Shown piece by piece: positions 25,489 to 34,425 of a DNA stretch of 64,000 bases; positions within the stretch are counted from its first letter, which is position 1, and each line of letters opens with the position of its first letter. The notes below the pieces were generated by a model. It did no database searches, was not told the origin of the DNA, and saw only the letters and a program-made list of their open reading frames with translations. Made by a program: the position numbers and the translations under genes. Source of the DNA: CAVSJA01 sp963728145 (lineage in GTDB: Bacteria; Bacteroidota; Bacteroidia; Chitinophagales; Chitinophagaceae). The stretch is taken from assembly GCA_963728145.1 (NCBI GenBank), contig CAVSJA010000006.1, forward strand, positions 248,001 to 312,000, given 5' to 3'.

Positions 25489-26949
25489 GCCTGTAATTTT
25501 TTTATCAGTATTTCATTGGTAAGCTTAGGATCGGCCTTGCCCCTGGAGATCTTCTTAACTTCTCCAACAAACAAGCCAATCAATCCTTTCTTGCCTTTTT
25601 TATATTCAGAAACTTTATCCGGCATCTTGCTCAACACTTCTTCCACCCACGCGTTTACATTTCCTTCATCTGAATCCTGTAAAACATTCATCTCTTCAAC
25701 TATCGATGCCACCGAATTTCCAGGATTGGCAATCAATGCAGGAAAAACTCTTGACGAAGCAATAGAAAAATTCAGCTTACCGGTTTCAACAAAGCCGATC
25801 AACTCCGCCAATCGATGGGCTGGGAGAGGAAATGATTTCGATTCACCACCGTTTTCATTTAACCAGCTACGAACCGGTCCGATCATCCAGTTAGCAACAG
25901 ATTTTATCCTGGATGGATTTCTGTCTTCAAACTGATCAATAGTCTCTTCAAAATAATCTGCCATTTCTTTTTCATCACTGATCACGCCGGGAATCATATT
26001 CCGATAGTTGCCAGTTCTCCATGTATCGTATCACTCTTTCTTCCGGTAATTCTGGAAGAGATGCTTTGATCTTTTCCAGCATTTCGTCTGAAACAATAAA
26101 TGGAGTTAAGTCAGGATCTGCGAAATAACGATAATCGTTCGCTTCCTCCTTATCCCTTAGCGCAAAAGTAGTACCGTTTCCAGCGTCAAAGCTGCGGGTT
26201 TGCTGAATGATTGCTTCTCCTTTCTCCACCATTTCAATCATTCGCTTTGATTCATATTCAATCGCCCTCTTCACATTCCTGATTGAATTAAGGTTTTTCA
26301 CTTCAACCTTCGTTCCTAATTCTTTTACTCCTTTTTTCCTGATTGAAATATTGGCATCACATCTCATGCTGCCTTCTTCCATATTTCCGTCGCAGATCTC
26401 CAGGTATCTTAGAAGTTTTCTGAGTTCTGTGAGAAAGATATATGCTTCCTCTCCTGTCCGGATATCCGGCTCCGATACAATTTCAACAAGTGGTACACCA
26501 GCCCTGTTGAGATCCACGAGGGTATTCTCAGGATCAATGTCATGAAGACTTTTACCTGCATCCTCTTCCATATGGATACGGTTCAGGCGGATCTGTTTTA
26601 TTTCATTGTTGACACGAATCTTTACTTCGCCACCCACACAAACTGGTGTAGTATGCTGGGAGATCTGATATCCCTTTGGAAGATCAGGATAGAAATAATT
26701 TTTACGAGCGAAGTAATTGTACCGGGTGATATTGCAATGGCAGGCCAGGCCAATCCGGATGGCAAAATCGATCGCCTTATTATTCAGCATCGGAAGCGTT
26801 CCCGGATGCGCGAGGGTAACCGGGCTGATATGCGTGTTTGGATCTCCCCCAAAAGCCGCACTATCGCCGCAGAAGAGTTTGCTCTCTGTGAGTAGCTGAG
26901 CATGGACTTCGAGGCCGACGACTGTTTCGTATGAATCGTAGTTGATCAC
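25485..26949 (-). pseudogene. gatB: Asp-tRNA(Asn)/Glu-tRNA(Gln) amidotransferase subunit B, one apparent +1 frameshift
   Basis: The first frame (from ATG 26949, YETVVGLEVHAQLLTESKLFC) covers the catalytic cradle domain and runs out of register at ENWQLSEYDSRRDQ. The second frame continues GVISDEKEMADYFEETIDQF through the helical/YqeY-like tail to 25485. The GGG at 25989-25991 (CCC in the gene) with one base removed gives the expected LSEYDSGVISDEK join and about 488 residues. GatB binds the mischarged tRNA and, with GatA and GatC, amidates it to Asn- or Gln-tRNA. I think the gene is functional and the shift is a base-call error; a programmed +1 shift is less likely. Confidence 0.88.
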
Positions 26950-26997
26950 TTGAACTAATTATTCCTGATCCTTGGTTTGACCAAATTCCTGACTCCT

Positions 26998-27047
26998 AAT
27001 TATTGATTATTAATTATTAATTATTGATTATTGATTATTGATTATTG
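26998..27047. repeat. TTATTGA/TTATTAA tandem run
   Basis: About six heptamer-like units (TTATTGA, TTATTAA) in one run between the gatB start and the terminator of the two-PDZ gene. Unlike the other arrays there is no clear second complementary arm, although AATTATT/AATAATT motifs are self-complementary. Confidence 0.75.
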
Positions 27048-27086
27048 GGAGGTCCCACAATATGCAATCTCAAATAGCAAATATCA

Positions 27087-27119
27087 AATAAAAAAACCGC
27101 TTCCAGAAAGGAAGCGGTT
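27087..27119 (-). terminator. Terminator of the two-PDZ protein gene
   Basis: ACCGCTTCC / GGAAGCGGT stem with a short AGAAA loop (27096-27119), followed on the minus strand by seven T; 38 bases after the stop codon of the PDZ gene. Confidence 0.85.
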
Positions 27120-27157
27120 GACACGTGGGCTGATGATTATAAGAAAAACTAAGTTTC

Positions 27158-28156
27158 TTATAGATTAGTCGTCTTCAATTTCTTTGGCGTCTTGATCTCA
27201 ATTGTTTGAGCTTTACCTGCACGCGTAAGCTTTACAGAAACACTTGATTTTTCGCGGGATTCCTGGGCTGCTCTAGCCAGATCATCGGCGCTGTTAACGG
27301 TCTTACCATCGAAGGAAGTGATAATATCCCCTTCTTTAATACCGGATTTGTCTGCTGCAGATTCGTCTGCAACTTTCAGCACTTTTACACCTTTTCCATC
27401 TTCAGTGTCCTGAGCCTGGATACCTAAGCGTGGTTTTCCGCCGAATGCGTAAGTTAATCCATGCATATCTCCTTCATTCCAATCGAAATTGAATTCAGGA
27501 GCAGTTACACCCTGGGGCATAGAGTAGCTGTAGCTGTAAGAATTTTTGTTCTTACCAAGTGTAGCAGTGGCTTTTTGTTCTTTACCGTCCCTTTTATAAG
27601 TTACGGTTACTTTGTCTTCTGGCTTATACTTCCCTATAGCTTTAGTAAGATCGTTTGGATCTTCTACTTTAGTTTCGTTGATCCTGGTAATTACGTCATC
27701 TTCTTTAAGGCCGGCTTTTTCAGCGGCGCTTTTTTCAGTGACCTTAGTAATCTTCGCACCTCCATCGTCTTCTTCGGTAGAAACACCAAGAAATGCTGCA
27801 TTCCCGGTCGTCGTGAATAAATCCCCGGATCCGTCATGATTATAATTATAACTACGGAATTGAGAAGAAGGAGCGGTCATAGCTACACGGGGAACTCTAC
27901 GCTTGATAACGGCGATATTGTCATCGTCGAAATCCTCAAGAGGTTTACCATTAACCAGCACTTCTCCATCTTTAATTTCAACAATAACTTTTGCATCCTT
28001 GCCGGAGGTTTTGCGCTTGATGATAATTTCATCAGCAGTACTGGCCTTGCTCTTTTCTGTTTTTTCTTTATCCTTAGTATCCTGGGCATTTAAAGCAATC
28101 GTTGTACCCAGTAACAGCAGCGCAGTGCAGGCAGCAGACAAAAAATATTTTTTCAT
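27158..28156 (-). CDS. Secreted two-PDZ-domain protein without a protease domain
   Basis: 332 residues with a signal peptide (1-24, ending LNAQ) and a charged Lys/Glu/Asp stretch (25-75). Two PDZ domains follow, at about 120-205 (AFLGVSTEEDDGGAKITKVTEKSAAEKAGLKEDDVITRIN) and about 240-325 (PRLGIQAQDTEDGKGVKVLKVADESAADKSGIKEGDIITSFDG). This is the tail layout of HtrA/DegP, but there is no trypsin-like domain or GNSGG motif. It may be a periplasmic peptide-binding adaptor. The basic stretch HDGSGDLFTTTG between linker and PDZ1 is unassigned. Confidence 0.85.
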   Translation of the reverse strand: MKKYFLSAACTALLLLGTTIALNAQDTKDKEKTEKSKASTADEIIIKRKTSGKDAKVIVEIKDGEVLVNGKPLEDFDDDNIAVIKRRVPRVAMTAPSSQFRSYNYNHDGSGDLFTTTGNAAFLGVSTEEDDGGAKITKVTEKSAAEKAGLKEDDVITRINETKVEDPNDLTKAIGKYKPEDKVTVTYKRDGKEQKATATLGKNKNSYSYSYSMPQGVTAPEFNFDWNEGDMHGLTYAFGGKPRLGIQAQDTEDGKGVKVLKVADESAADKSGIKEGDIITSFDGKTVNSADDLARAAQESREKSSVSVKLTRAGKAQTIEIKTPKKLKTTNL

Positions 28157-28208
28157 TTCGCTAAAGAGTTTACAAGTTTGGAAAATATCTACGTGAGTCT
28201 TCGTAGTT

Positions 28209-28216
28209 CAAATATA
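28209..28216 (-). promoter_or_regulatory. Putative -7 box of the two-PDZ protein gene (TATATTTG)
   Basis: Minus strand TATATTTG, exact TAnnTTTG, 53 bases before the ATG. No well-placed -33 TTG. Confidence 0.45.
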
Positions 28217-28281
28217 GGGAGATTTTTGAAATACGAAAAAATTCGGAGATTTATTTTGGCTTTTAACGAACCCTTAAGAAT

Positions 28282-28398
28282 CAATGGGCAATGGGCAATA
28301 GGCAAAAGGCAAAAGGCAATGGGGAATGGCAATGGGGAATAAGGCAATGGGCAAATCAGCCTGCTTTCTTGCCTATTGCTTATTGCCTATTGCCTATT
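28282..28398. repeat. GGCAATGG/GGCAATAG tandem array with complementary arm, copy 1
   Basis: About nine 8-9-base units (GGCAATGG, GGCAATAG, GGCAAAAG; 28284-28353) followed after 17 bases by the complementary units TTGCCTAT / TTGCTTAT (28369-28398). The right arm reaches the TAA stop of the M28 peptidase gene. Same family at 53955 and 62594. Confidence 0.92.
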
Positions 28399-29374
28399 AT
28401 TCAAGAGGCAGTCTGATGCGCAAAGGAGTCTGTTTTCCTGAAATAATGGGTTCTGCGGCGATGGCAGTGGCGCCGATCAGGCGGGCCATTTTTTCAAAGT
28501 CGATAGTGCGGGCCTCATCGTCCACTGAGTGATAGTAGCGGTCGTTTGGGCTACTGGCCATAATGGTATGGGCGGGGATTCCTTTTGCCACAAAAGGAAA
28601 ATTATCTGAGCGAAAGAATAGCCTTTCGTGAACATAACGATCACCTGAAAAGTAATTGTTTCCGTATCGTTTGGAATCCTTTGCAGCGAGTGTCTTGTTC
28701 ATGAGCTGCCGAAGATCCGAATAGAGATCGCCTGTAATAAAGGGACCAGATTTTTTATTGATTGGTCTGCCAATCATATCAAAATTGAATACGGCAATAA
28801 CTTTATCTGCTTCAAGAAGCGGCACGAGTTGACTGGATCCGCGAAGACCCATTTCTTCGCCGGTAAATGCAATGAACATAATACTGCGCTCATTATTCTT
28901 CAGCAAACCAAAATACCTCGCCAATGCGATCAACGCACTTACCCCACTCGCATTGTCATTCGCTCCATTATATATGGTATCTGTTCCGCTCTGTTGGCGC
29001 TTGTATACAGGACTTGATTTGGTGCCAACATGGTCATAATGCGCACAAAAAATCACCAGTTCATCTTTCTTAGACTTCCCCGGCAACACAGCCATTACAT
29101 TTCCAAGGCTATTGAAAATCTTCATGAAGTAACCCTCGTTTCCTGCAACTGGACTTAATCCAGCTTTTGTAAACTCATTGGCTATGTATTGCGCTGCCTC
29201 GTCTGCATGAGCCGTACTGGTAAACCTTCCCTTCAAACTATCGGAAGACATCCAGCTAACGATTGGTGTAAGTGAATCTTTGTGAATGATAGAATCTATC
29301 AACGCGGTCTGCGAATGTGCCGCAATAACCGCGAGAAAAGCAAAAAGGATACAGATCGATTTTGATTTGGTCAT
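28397..29374 (-). CDS. M28-family metallopeptidase, exported
   Basis: 325 residues with a signal peptide (ending AHSQ, about residue 22). The two-zinc M28 site is visible: His and Asp in CAHYDHVG, Asp in GANDNASGVSAL, the Glu pair in FTGEEMGLRGS, Asp in FNFDMIGR and the late His in YYHSVDDEA. Such enzymes are aminopeptidases acting on peptides outside the cytoplasm. Its ATG overlaps the TAA of alaS by one base, so it is coupled to alaS. The stop is followed at once by a GGCAATAG array. Confidence 0.9.
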   Translation of the reverse strand: MTKSKSICILFAFLAVIAAHSQTALIDSIIHKDSLTPIVSWMSSDSLKGRFTSTAHADEAAQYIANEFTKAGLSPVAGNEGYFMKIFNSLGNVMAVLPGKSKKDELVIFCAHYDHVGTKSSPVYKRQQSGTDTIYNGANDNASGVSALIALARYFGLLKNNERSIMFIAFTGEEMGLRGSSQLVPLLEADKVIAVFNFDMIGRPINKKSGPFITGDLYSDLRQLMNKTLAAKDSKRYGNNYFSGDRYVHERLFFRSDNFPFVAKGIPAHTIMASSPNDRYYHSVDDEARTIDFEKMARLIGATAIAAEPIISGKQTPLRIRLPLE

Positions 29375-31992
29375 TACAGCAATAAACTTTTTACTTTCTC
29401 GATCACCTGTTTCAGATTGCTAGCGTCCTGGCCACCGGCAGTCGCGAGATTTTTTTGGCCACCACCACCGCCTTTAATAAGAGGAGCGATCGTTTCCTTA
29501 ATGATCTTTCCTGCATCGAGCCCTTTCGCTTTTACAACAGTGTCTGATATTCCAATTGCCACAGCAGGCTTGCCTCCAATGTTAGCGCAAAGCACTGCAA
29601 CATGGTTGTCTAGGTTATTTTTAAGATCATGACAAAGCTTTTTCAACGCATCTGCATTATTAACCTCAACAATATCACCTATAAAATTCACTCCATCAAT
29701 AATCTCATCTTTTTTTAACAGCTCATTGCGAAGACTGACCAGCAAGCGATTTTCCATATGCTCGAGTTGCTTTTTCAGGTCAGTATTTTCAATAGCTGCG
29801 TTCTCGATTGATTTGACAATATCTTTTGGGTTTTTGAATTGTTCTCTTATCGCATCCAACTGTTTCCTTTGCTCTCTGAAATATTTTTCAGCACCTTCTC
29901 CGCTTAAAGCTTCCAATCTTCTTACACCGGCAGCTACTGCTGTTTCATGCGTTATACAGAAGAATCCTAATTCACCTGTTGAGCCAACATGCGTTCCTCC
30001 ACACAATTCAACAGACCAGGATGGATCGATGATCACTACTCTTACCACATCGCCATATTTTTCTCCGAATAATGCCATCGCTCCTGATTTCAATGCTTCT
30101 TCTTTAGGCATTACTTTTATTACAACAGGAATATTTGCCCTGATCTTTTCATTTACCATCGATTCCACTTTCGCAATTTCTTCATCACTCATTTTGGCAA
30201 AATGAGAAAAGTCAAATCGCAGGTAATCCTGATCTACGAGTGATCCTTTTTGTGCAACATGAGTTCCCAACACTGTCCTTAAGGCGGCATGAAGCAAATG
30301 TGTTGCCGAATGGTTGATTGCTGTACGCCGGCGTTGAACCTTATCCACTCTTGCATCAACTACTGCGGTTATATTAATTGGAAGTTTATTCGCAAAATGA
30401 ACGATGAGTTCGTTTTCTTTCTTCGTATCTGTAACAAGAATCTCTTCCCCGTCGAATAATAAGATTCCACTATCACCAACCTGTCCGCCACTTTCTGCAT
30501 AAAAAGGAGTTTTTTCCAACACTAATTGATAAGAGTCAGTTCCCTTTGCACTGATCTTTCTATATCGTACAACTTTGGTTAAGACTTCCAATGAATCGTA
30601 ACCTACGAATGCAGAATGACCGGTTTCATTTAGCGTAACCCAATCTTCAGTATCGATCACGGTTGCTGCGCGGCTTCTTTCCTTTTGGGCTTGCATTTCC
30701 TTTTCAAATCCCGGTTCATCTACTTTCAATTTCCTTTCGGCAAGGACCATGCGGGTCAGATCAATTGGAAATCCATAAGTGTCGTACAATTCGAAAGCTT
30801 CAGCTCCTTTAACAGTACCATTCTTTGCATTTGTAATGATCTCTTCAATTCTTTTCAACCCCCTATCGAGCGTTCTGAGAAATGCTTCCTCTTCTTCACG
30901 GATCACCTTTGCTACAAAATCAGCCTGCTTATCCAATTCGGGAAATACGCTTTCGAATTGGTCGCCGATTACCGGAACCAATTGAAATAAGAGTGGTTGT
31001 TTGTAATTCAAAAATGAATAATAATAGCGTACAGCTCGTCTCAAAATCCTTCTTATCACATAACCAGCACCAGTATTGGATGGCAACTGGCCATCAGCGA
31101 TAGTAAAGCTGATGGCGCGGATATGATCGGACAGTACGCGAAATGCGACATCTTTTTTATCATCGCTATTGATATACTTTAGACCGGTGATCTTTTCCAA
31201 TGCGGCAATAGTTCCGGTGAAAACATCCGTGTCATAGTTGGAGTCCTTTCCCTGCAGCACTCTTACTAATCTTTCATACCCCATGCCCGTATCAACATGT
31301 TTGGCGGGCAGCGGTTCAAGGCTTCCGTCCTTTAAGCGATTGAATTGAATAAATACATTATTCCAGATCTCGATCAATTGCGGATGATCAGCATTCACCA
31401 AGGTCTTTCCATCAACTTTTTTTCTTTCATCACTGGAACGGCAATCAATATGCATTTCTGTACAGGGACCGCAGGGGCCGGTATCACCCATCTCCCAGAA
31501 ATTATCTTTTTTTCCAAAAGGCATTATACGGTCCTCGGCTATCCATTTCTTCCATTCATTAATTGCTTCTTTATCTTCAGGAAGTTTTTCTTTCTCATCG
31601 CCTTCAAAAATGGTTACGTAAATCCGATCCTTTGGGATTTTATAAGTTTTCGTTAGTAGCTCCCAACTCCAGGCAATGGCTTCCTTTTTAAAATAGTCGC
31701 CAAAACTCCAATTGCCCAACATCTCAAACATGGTATGATGATAGGTATCAACCCCCACTTCTTCAAGGTCGTTATGCTTACCGCTTACCCGGAGACATTT
31801 TTGAGTATCGACAACGCGGCTATAAGGAGGTTTTTTATTTCCGAGAAAATAGTCTTTAAACTGGTTCATCCCTGCATTGGTGAACATGAGGGTAGGGTCA
31901 TTTTTAACCACGATGGGTGCGGAAGGCACGATCTCATGCCCTTTAGAACGAAAAAAATCCAGGAAAGCCTGGCGAATTTCTACACTGGTCAT
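29374..31992 (-). CDS. alaS: Alanyl-tRNA synthetase
   Basis: 872 residues, normal length. Class II catalytic core at about 1-250 (TSVEIRQAFLDFFRSKGHEIVPSAP; FTNAGMNQFKDYFLG; MFEMLGNWSFGDYFK), tRNA-recognition region, editing domain with HSATHLLHAAL and the CGGTH zinc motif (about 560-680), then a coiled linker and the glycine-rich DHHA1 C-domain (GGGGGQKNLATAGG). It charges tRNA-Ala and clears Ser/Gly misacylation. Together with the M28 peptidase it forms a two-gene unit. The -7 box TACCTTTG lies 82 bases upstream. Confidence 0.98.
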   Translation of the reverse strand: MTSVEIRQAFLDFFRSKGHEIVPSAPIVVKNDPTLMFTNAGMNQFKDYFLGNKKPPYSRVVDTQKCLRVSGKHNDLEEVGVDTYHHTMFEMLGNWSFGDYFKKEAIAWSWELLTKTYKIPKDRIYVTIFEGDEKEKLPEDKEAINEWKKWIAEDRIMPFGKKDNFWEMGDTGPCGPCTEMHIDCRSSDERKKVDGKTLVNADHPQLIEIWNNVFIQFNRLKDGSLEPLPAKHVDTGMGYERLVRVLQGKDSNYDTDVFTGTIAALEKITGLKYINSDDKKDVAFRVLSDHIRAISFTIADGQLPSNTGAGYVIRRILRRAVRYYYSFLNYKQPLLFQLVPVIGDQFESVFPELDKQADFVAKVIREEEEAFLRTLDRGLKRIEEIITNAKNGTVKGAEAFELYDTYGFPIDLTRMVLAERKLKVDEPGFEKEMQAQKERSRAATVIDTEDWVTLNETGHSAFVGYDSLEVLTKVVRYRKISAKGTDSYQLVLEKTPFYAESGGQVGDSGILLFDGEEILVTDTKKENELIVHFANKLPINITAVVDARVDKVQRRRTAINHSATHLLHAALRTVLGTHVAQKGSLVDQDYLRFDFSHFAKMSDEEIAKVESMVNEKIRANIPVVIKVMPKEEALKSGAMALFGEKYGDVVRVVIIDPSWSVELCGGTHVGSTGELGFFCITHETAVAAGVRRLEALSGEGAEKYFREQRKQLDAIREQFKNPKDIVKSIENAAIENTDLKKQLEHMENRLLVSLRNELLKKDEIIDGVNFIGDIVEVNNADALKKLCHDLKNNLDNHVAVLCANIGGKPAVAIGISDTVVKAKGLDAGKIIKETIAPLIKGGGGGQKNLATAGGQDASNLKQVIEKVKSLLL

Positions 31993-32074
31993 AATAAAAT
32001 AGGAACAATCTTTGTTGAGTAAAGCCGCTTATATTTGTGAATCTGGTCCCGTTTACAGCGGGATTGAATGTGTG

Positions 32075-32082
32075 CAAAGGTA
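32075..32082 (-). promoter_or_regulatory. Putative -7 box of alaS (TACCTTTG)
   Basis: Minus strand TACCTTTG, identical to the boxes before the MMPL exporter, ileS and transketolase. It would give a leader of about 75 bases that contains a TCCCG/CGGGA hairpin (32047-32063). Confidence 0.5.
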
Positions 32083-32085
32083 AAT

Positions 32086-32192
32086 GATTCCCGCCTTCGC
32101 TCCGCCTTGCGGAGCTTACGCTTGCGCCGAAGCTTGCGCCACCGCAATAGCTTTAGCGCACGCGGTCAGCGTAGGAGCACGGTGGGAAAGAT
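32086..32192. repeat. GC-rich compound palindrome upstream of the M23 peptidase gene
   Basis: TTCCCGCC at the left pairs with GGTGGGAA at the right; inside are GCTCCGC-CTT-GCGGAGC and direct GCTTGCGCC copies, and TTACGC pairs imperfectly with GCGTAGG. The base composition is much richer in GC than the neighbourhood. It reads as a false N-terminal extension (Ala/Cys-rich) of the peptidase and is better seen as an intergenic palindromic element. Confidence 0.6.
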
Positions 32193-32203
32193 CACTTTCT
32201 TCC

Positions 32204-33175
32204 ATGAAGAAGATTAAGTATTACTACAATACCAATACGCTCCGATATGAAAAACTGGAGACACCATTGCGGGTCAAGCTGCTCCGGGTGCTCGGTTTCA
32301 TTTCCGCCGCTATCGTAACAGCGGTCATCATCGTTTCTATCGCTTACCGGTATTTTCCTTCAACCAAAGAAAAATTGTTGATGCAGCAAAACCAAAAGCT
32401 GGAGACACAATTTGAATTGCTGGATGAAAAAACAAAAAAGCTTCAGCAGCAGATGGCTGACCTTGAACAAAGGGATAACGAAGTCTACCGTACCATTTTC
32501 GAGGCGAGCCCGGTTCCTGACAGTGTCCGCGTGAAAGAGATGGAAAAGATGAAAGAGATTCAGTTAGTGATGAGTATGAACAGTACGCAATTGGAAAATT
32601 CAATAGCGCAAAGCATCAATAATATATCGTTGCGGATAAGTTACCAGGACAAATCTTATAATGAAATTGTGAATTTCATAAAGAATAAGGAGGCCCTGCT
32701 TGGGGCTACACCAGCGATACAACCATTAAGCAACTCCGATCTTAAAAGAATAGCCTCCGGCTTTGGTTATCGTATCGATCCTGTTTATAAAACAGTAAAG
32801 TTTCATGCGGGTCTTGATTTCACTGCGCCACAGGGAACCCCGATCTATGCAACAGCAAACGGAGTAGTAAGGATTGCGGGCAATCAGGGAGATGGATTTG
32901 GAAATCACGTCGTGATCAATCATGGTTATGGTTATGAAACCCTTTACGGACATATGTTCCGTGTCAAAGTGAAACCCGGAACCAGAGTAAAGCGCGGAGA
33001 GATTATCGGATGGGTTGGAAGCACCGGTAAGTCCACAGGTCCACATTGTCATTACGAAGTCCATAAAAACGGTCGGACCGTTGATCCAGCATATTTCTTC
33101 TATAATGACCTCACGCCGGAACAGTTTGACAGGTTGTTGAAATTGGCAGCCTCTAGTAACCAGAGCTTAGACTGA
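32204..33175 (+). CDS. M23-family peptidoglycan endopeptidase with membrane anchor and coiled coil
   Basis: 323 residues from ATG 32204 (MKKIKYYYNTNTLRYEKLE). Cytoplasmic basic head, one membrane helix at about 29-48 (VLGFISAAIVTAVIIVSI), a coiled coil at about 58-95 (QNQKLETQFELLDEKTKKLQ), and a LytM domain at about 195-310 with the zinc ligands in FHAGLDFTAP and GPHCHYEV and a GYGYETLYGHM segment. Such enzymes cut peptidoglycan cross-links, or act as activators when degenerate; here the His ligands are present. A longer start at 32084 would translate the GC-rich palindrome and is rejected. Confidence 0.92.
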   Translation: MKKIKYYYNTNTLRYEKLETPLRVKLLRVLGFISAAIVTAVIIVSIAYRYFPSTKEKLLMQQNQKLETQFELLDEKTKKLQQQMADLEQRDNEVYRTIFEASPVPDSVRVKEMEKMKEIQLVMSMNSTQLENSIAQSINNISLRISYQDKSYNEIVNFIKNKEALLGATPAIQPLSNSDLKRIASGFGYRIDPVYKTVKFHAGLDFTAPQGTPIYATANGVVRIAGNQGDGFGNHVVINHGYGYETLYGHMFRVKVKPGTRVKRGEIIGWVGSTGKSTGPHCHYEVHKNGRTVDPAYFFYNDLTPEQFDRLLKLAASSNQSLD

Positions 33176-33179
33176 GAAG

Positions 33180-33280
33180 GTTAACATGGTTGATAAGGTT
33201 GACAAGGTTGACAAGGGAGTGATCGATCTCAGGGTATTCCCTTATCAACTTTGTCAACTCTGTCAACCCTGTCAACCAAA
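33180..33280. repeat. GGTTGACA-type array with complementary arm, copy 3
   Basis: GGTTAACATGGTTGATAAGG and three further GGTTGACA-like units start about five bases after the M23 stop (33180-33214). The complementary TATCAACT/TGTCAACY units fill 33243-33276. The two arms can pair along about 35 bases. Confidence 0.9.
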
Positions 33281-33305
33281 AGACGCATCATTGGGGGACA
33301 TACCT

Positions 33306-33313
33306 TAAATTTG
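33306..33313 (+). promoter_or_regulatory. Putative -7 box of the AraC regulator gene (TAAATTTG)
   Basis: TAAATTTG matches TAnnTTTG and ends 10 bases before ATG 33324, giving a very short leader. No -33 at standard spacing. Confidence 0.45.
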
Positions 33314-33323
33314 GACCTCATTC

Positions 33324-34265
33324 ATGATTAACCCCCCGGATATATTAACTCTGGCCTATCGGCAACCCCTGATGCAGGATCAAATGGCTTTGTTGATGGA
33401 AAGGGATCAGCAGATTCCCGGTTCAGTCCAGTACCAGATCAAAAGATACCGGAAACATCCGCAATGGAGCATGGAAGATACCGGTATGATAGTTTATCAT
33501 TACAAGAAGAATGATCCAAAGGAAAATTTTCTTGAATTGCGTTTTTGTGTTTCGGGAAATGTGTATTGCCGGGAAAAGCATGTTGAGTGTGACAATTGTA
33601 AATTCAATGCTTCAAGAACATGCGTCGAACGGATCGATAGCGTTGATGTAATGAGCTTCCGCTTTTCTTCGGTTCATTTATCCCAATTCTTAAAGCCAGG
33701 AAAATTGAACGATAAGCTTGCAGATGATGTGTTATCATTCAAGCATAGTTCTTCTTTCTCCAAGATACTTTCTCTGTGCGGACGTACGAGGATGGTACTC
33801 GAAGCTTTATTGAATCATACTTATACTGATAGTCTCGAGAACATTTATATCAACGCGCAAACCCAGATGCTGCTATTGTATAGCCTTGAATGTATGTTGG
33901 GCGATAAGGATATTGAAAGTTTTCAATGCAAATTCCTTGCGAATGAGGCTGACCGTGAGAAAATTATAAAAGCGCGTGAGATTTTATTACAGAACATCGG
34001 CGAACCACTTACCATAAAGGAATTGAGTCGCAAGGTTGCCATCAATGAATGTTATTTGAAAAAAGGATTCAAAGAATTGTTTGGCACAACCGTTTTTGAT
34101 TTCTACCAAAGCCAGCGGATGGAACACGCACGGTACCTACTATACGAAAAAGGACTAAGTGTTACTGAAGTATCAGTTATGCTGGGCTACTCTTCGATAT
34201 CACATTTTTCTACTGCGTTTAAAAAGCATACGGGATTAAAACCCTGTGAGTTGCTATTCCGATAA
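33324..34265 (+). CDS. AraC-family regulator with cysteine-rich N-terminal segment
   Basis: 313 residues. The C-terminal 100 residues (about 213-313) hold the two AraC helix-turn-helix motifs (EPLTIKELSRKVAINECYLKKGFKELFG and GLSVTEVSVMLGYSSISHFSTAFKKHTG). The sensor half has five cysteines at 75, 82, 89, 92 and 100, including CDNC, a spacing that could hold a metal or Fe-S group or give redox control; this is inference. It stands directly before a TonB receptor and a HmuY gene on the same strand, so it is most simply the local iron/heme-responsive regulator. Confidence 0.88.
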   Translation: MINPPDILTLAYRQPLMQDQMALLMERDQQIPGSVQYQIKRYRKHPQWSMEDTGMIVYHYKKNDPKENFLELRFCVSGNVYCREKHVECDNCKFNASRTCVERIDSVDVMSFRFSSVHLSQFLKPGKLNDKLADDVLSFKHSSSFSKILSLCGRTRMVLEALLNHTYTDSLENIYINAQTQMLLLYSLECMLGDKDIESFQCKFLANEADREKIIKAREILLQNIGEPLTIKELSRKVAINECYLKKGFKELFGTTVFDFYQSQRMEHARYLLYEKGLSVTEVSVMLGYSSISHFSTAFKKHTGLKPCELLFR

Positions 34266-34283
34266 AGTTTGTAACCATTTCCG

Positions 34284-34299
34284 GTGATCTGCATCACCC
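34284..34299. promoter_or_regulatory. Perfect 16-bp palindrome GGTGAT-CTGC-ATCACC
   Basis: Six-base half-sites with a four-base gap and no T-run afterwards, so an operator is likelier than a terminator. The TGAT-N4-ATCA core resembles CRP/FNR-family sites. It lies 18 bases after the AraC stop and about 127 bases before the receptor ATG. Confidence 0.45.
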
Positions 34300-34357
34300 A
34301 TTTACATGACTTTAATCGATCTCCTGTCACTACTATGTAAAAGATCAATCACTTCAA

Positions 34358-34380
34358 TTATCATGACATAAGCGTGATAA
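34358..34380. promoter_or_regulatory. Inverted repeat TTATCA-N11-TGATAA before the TonB receptor
   Basis: Exact six-base half-sites 45 bases before ATG 34426, in the position expected for a promoter-proximal operator. The regulator is unknown; the adjacent AraC protein is a candidate. Confidence 0.35.
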
Positions 34381-34425
34381 ATAAAAACTAATTCTGTAAA
34401 ACATTTGCTTTTGAAATCGAAAGCA

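Noticed and set aside
28282..28398. CRISPR array
   Set aside because: Units are 8-9 bases without spacers and are followed by complementary units; no cas genes nearby.
32084..32203. Extended start of the M23 peptidase
   Set aside because: The 40 extra residues (Ala/Cys-rich) come from a GC palindrome and the natural membrane-anchor start is MKKIKYYY.
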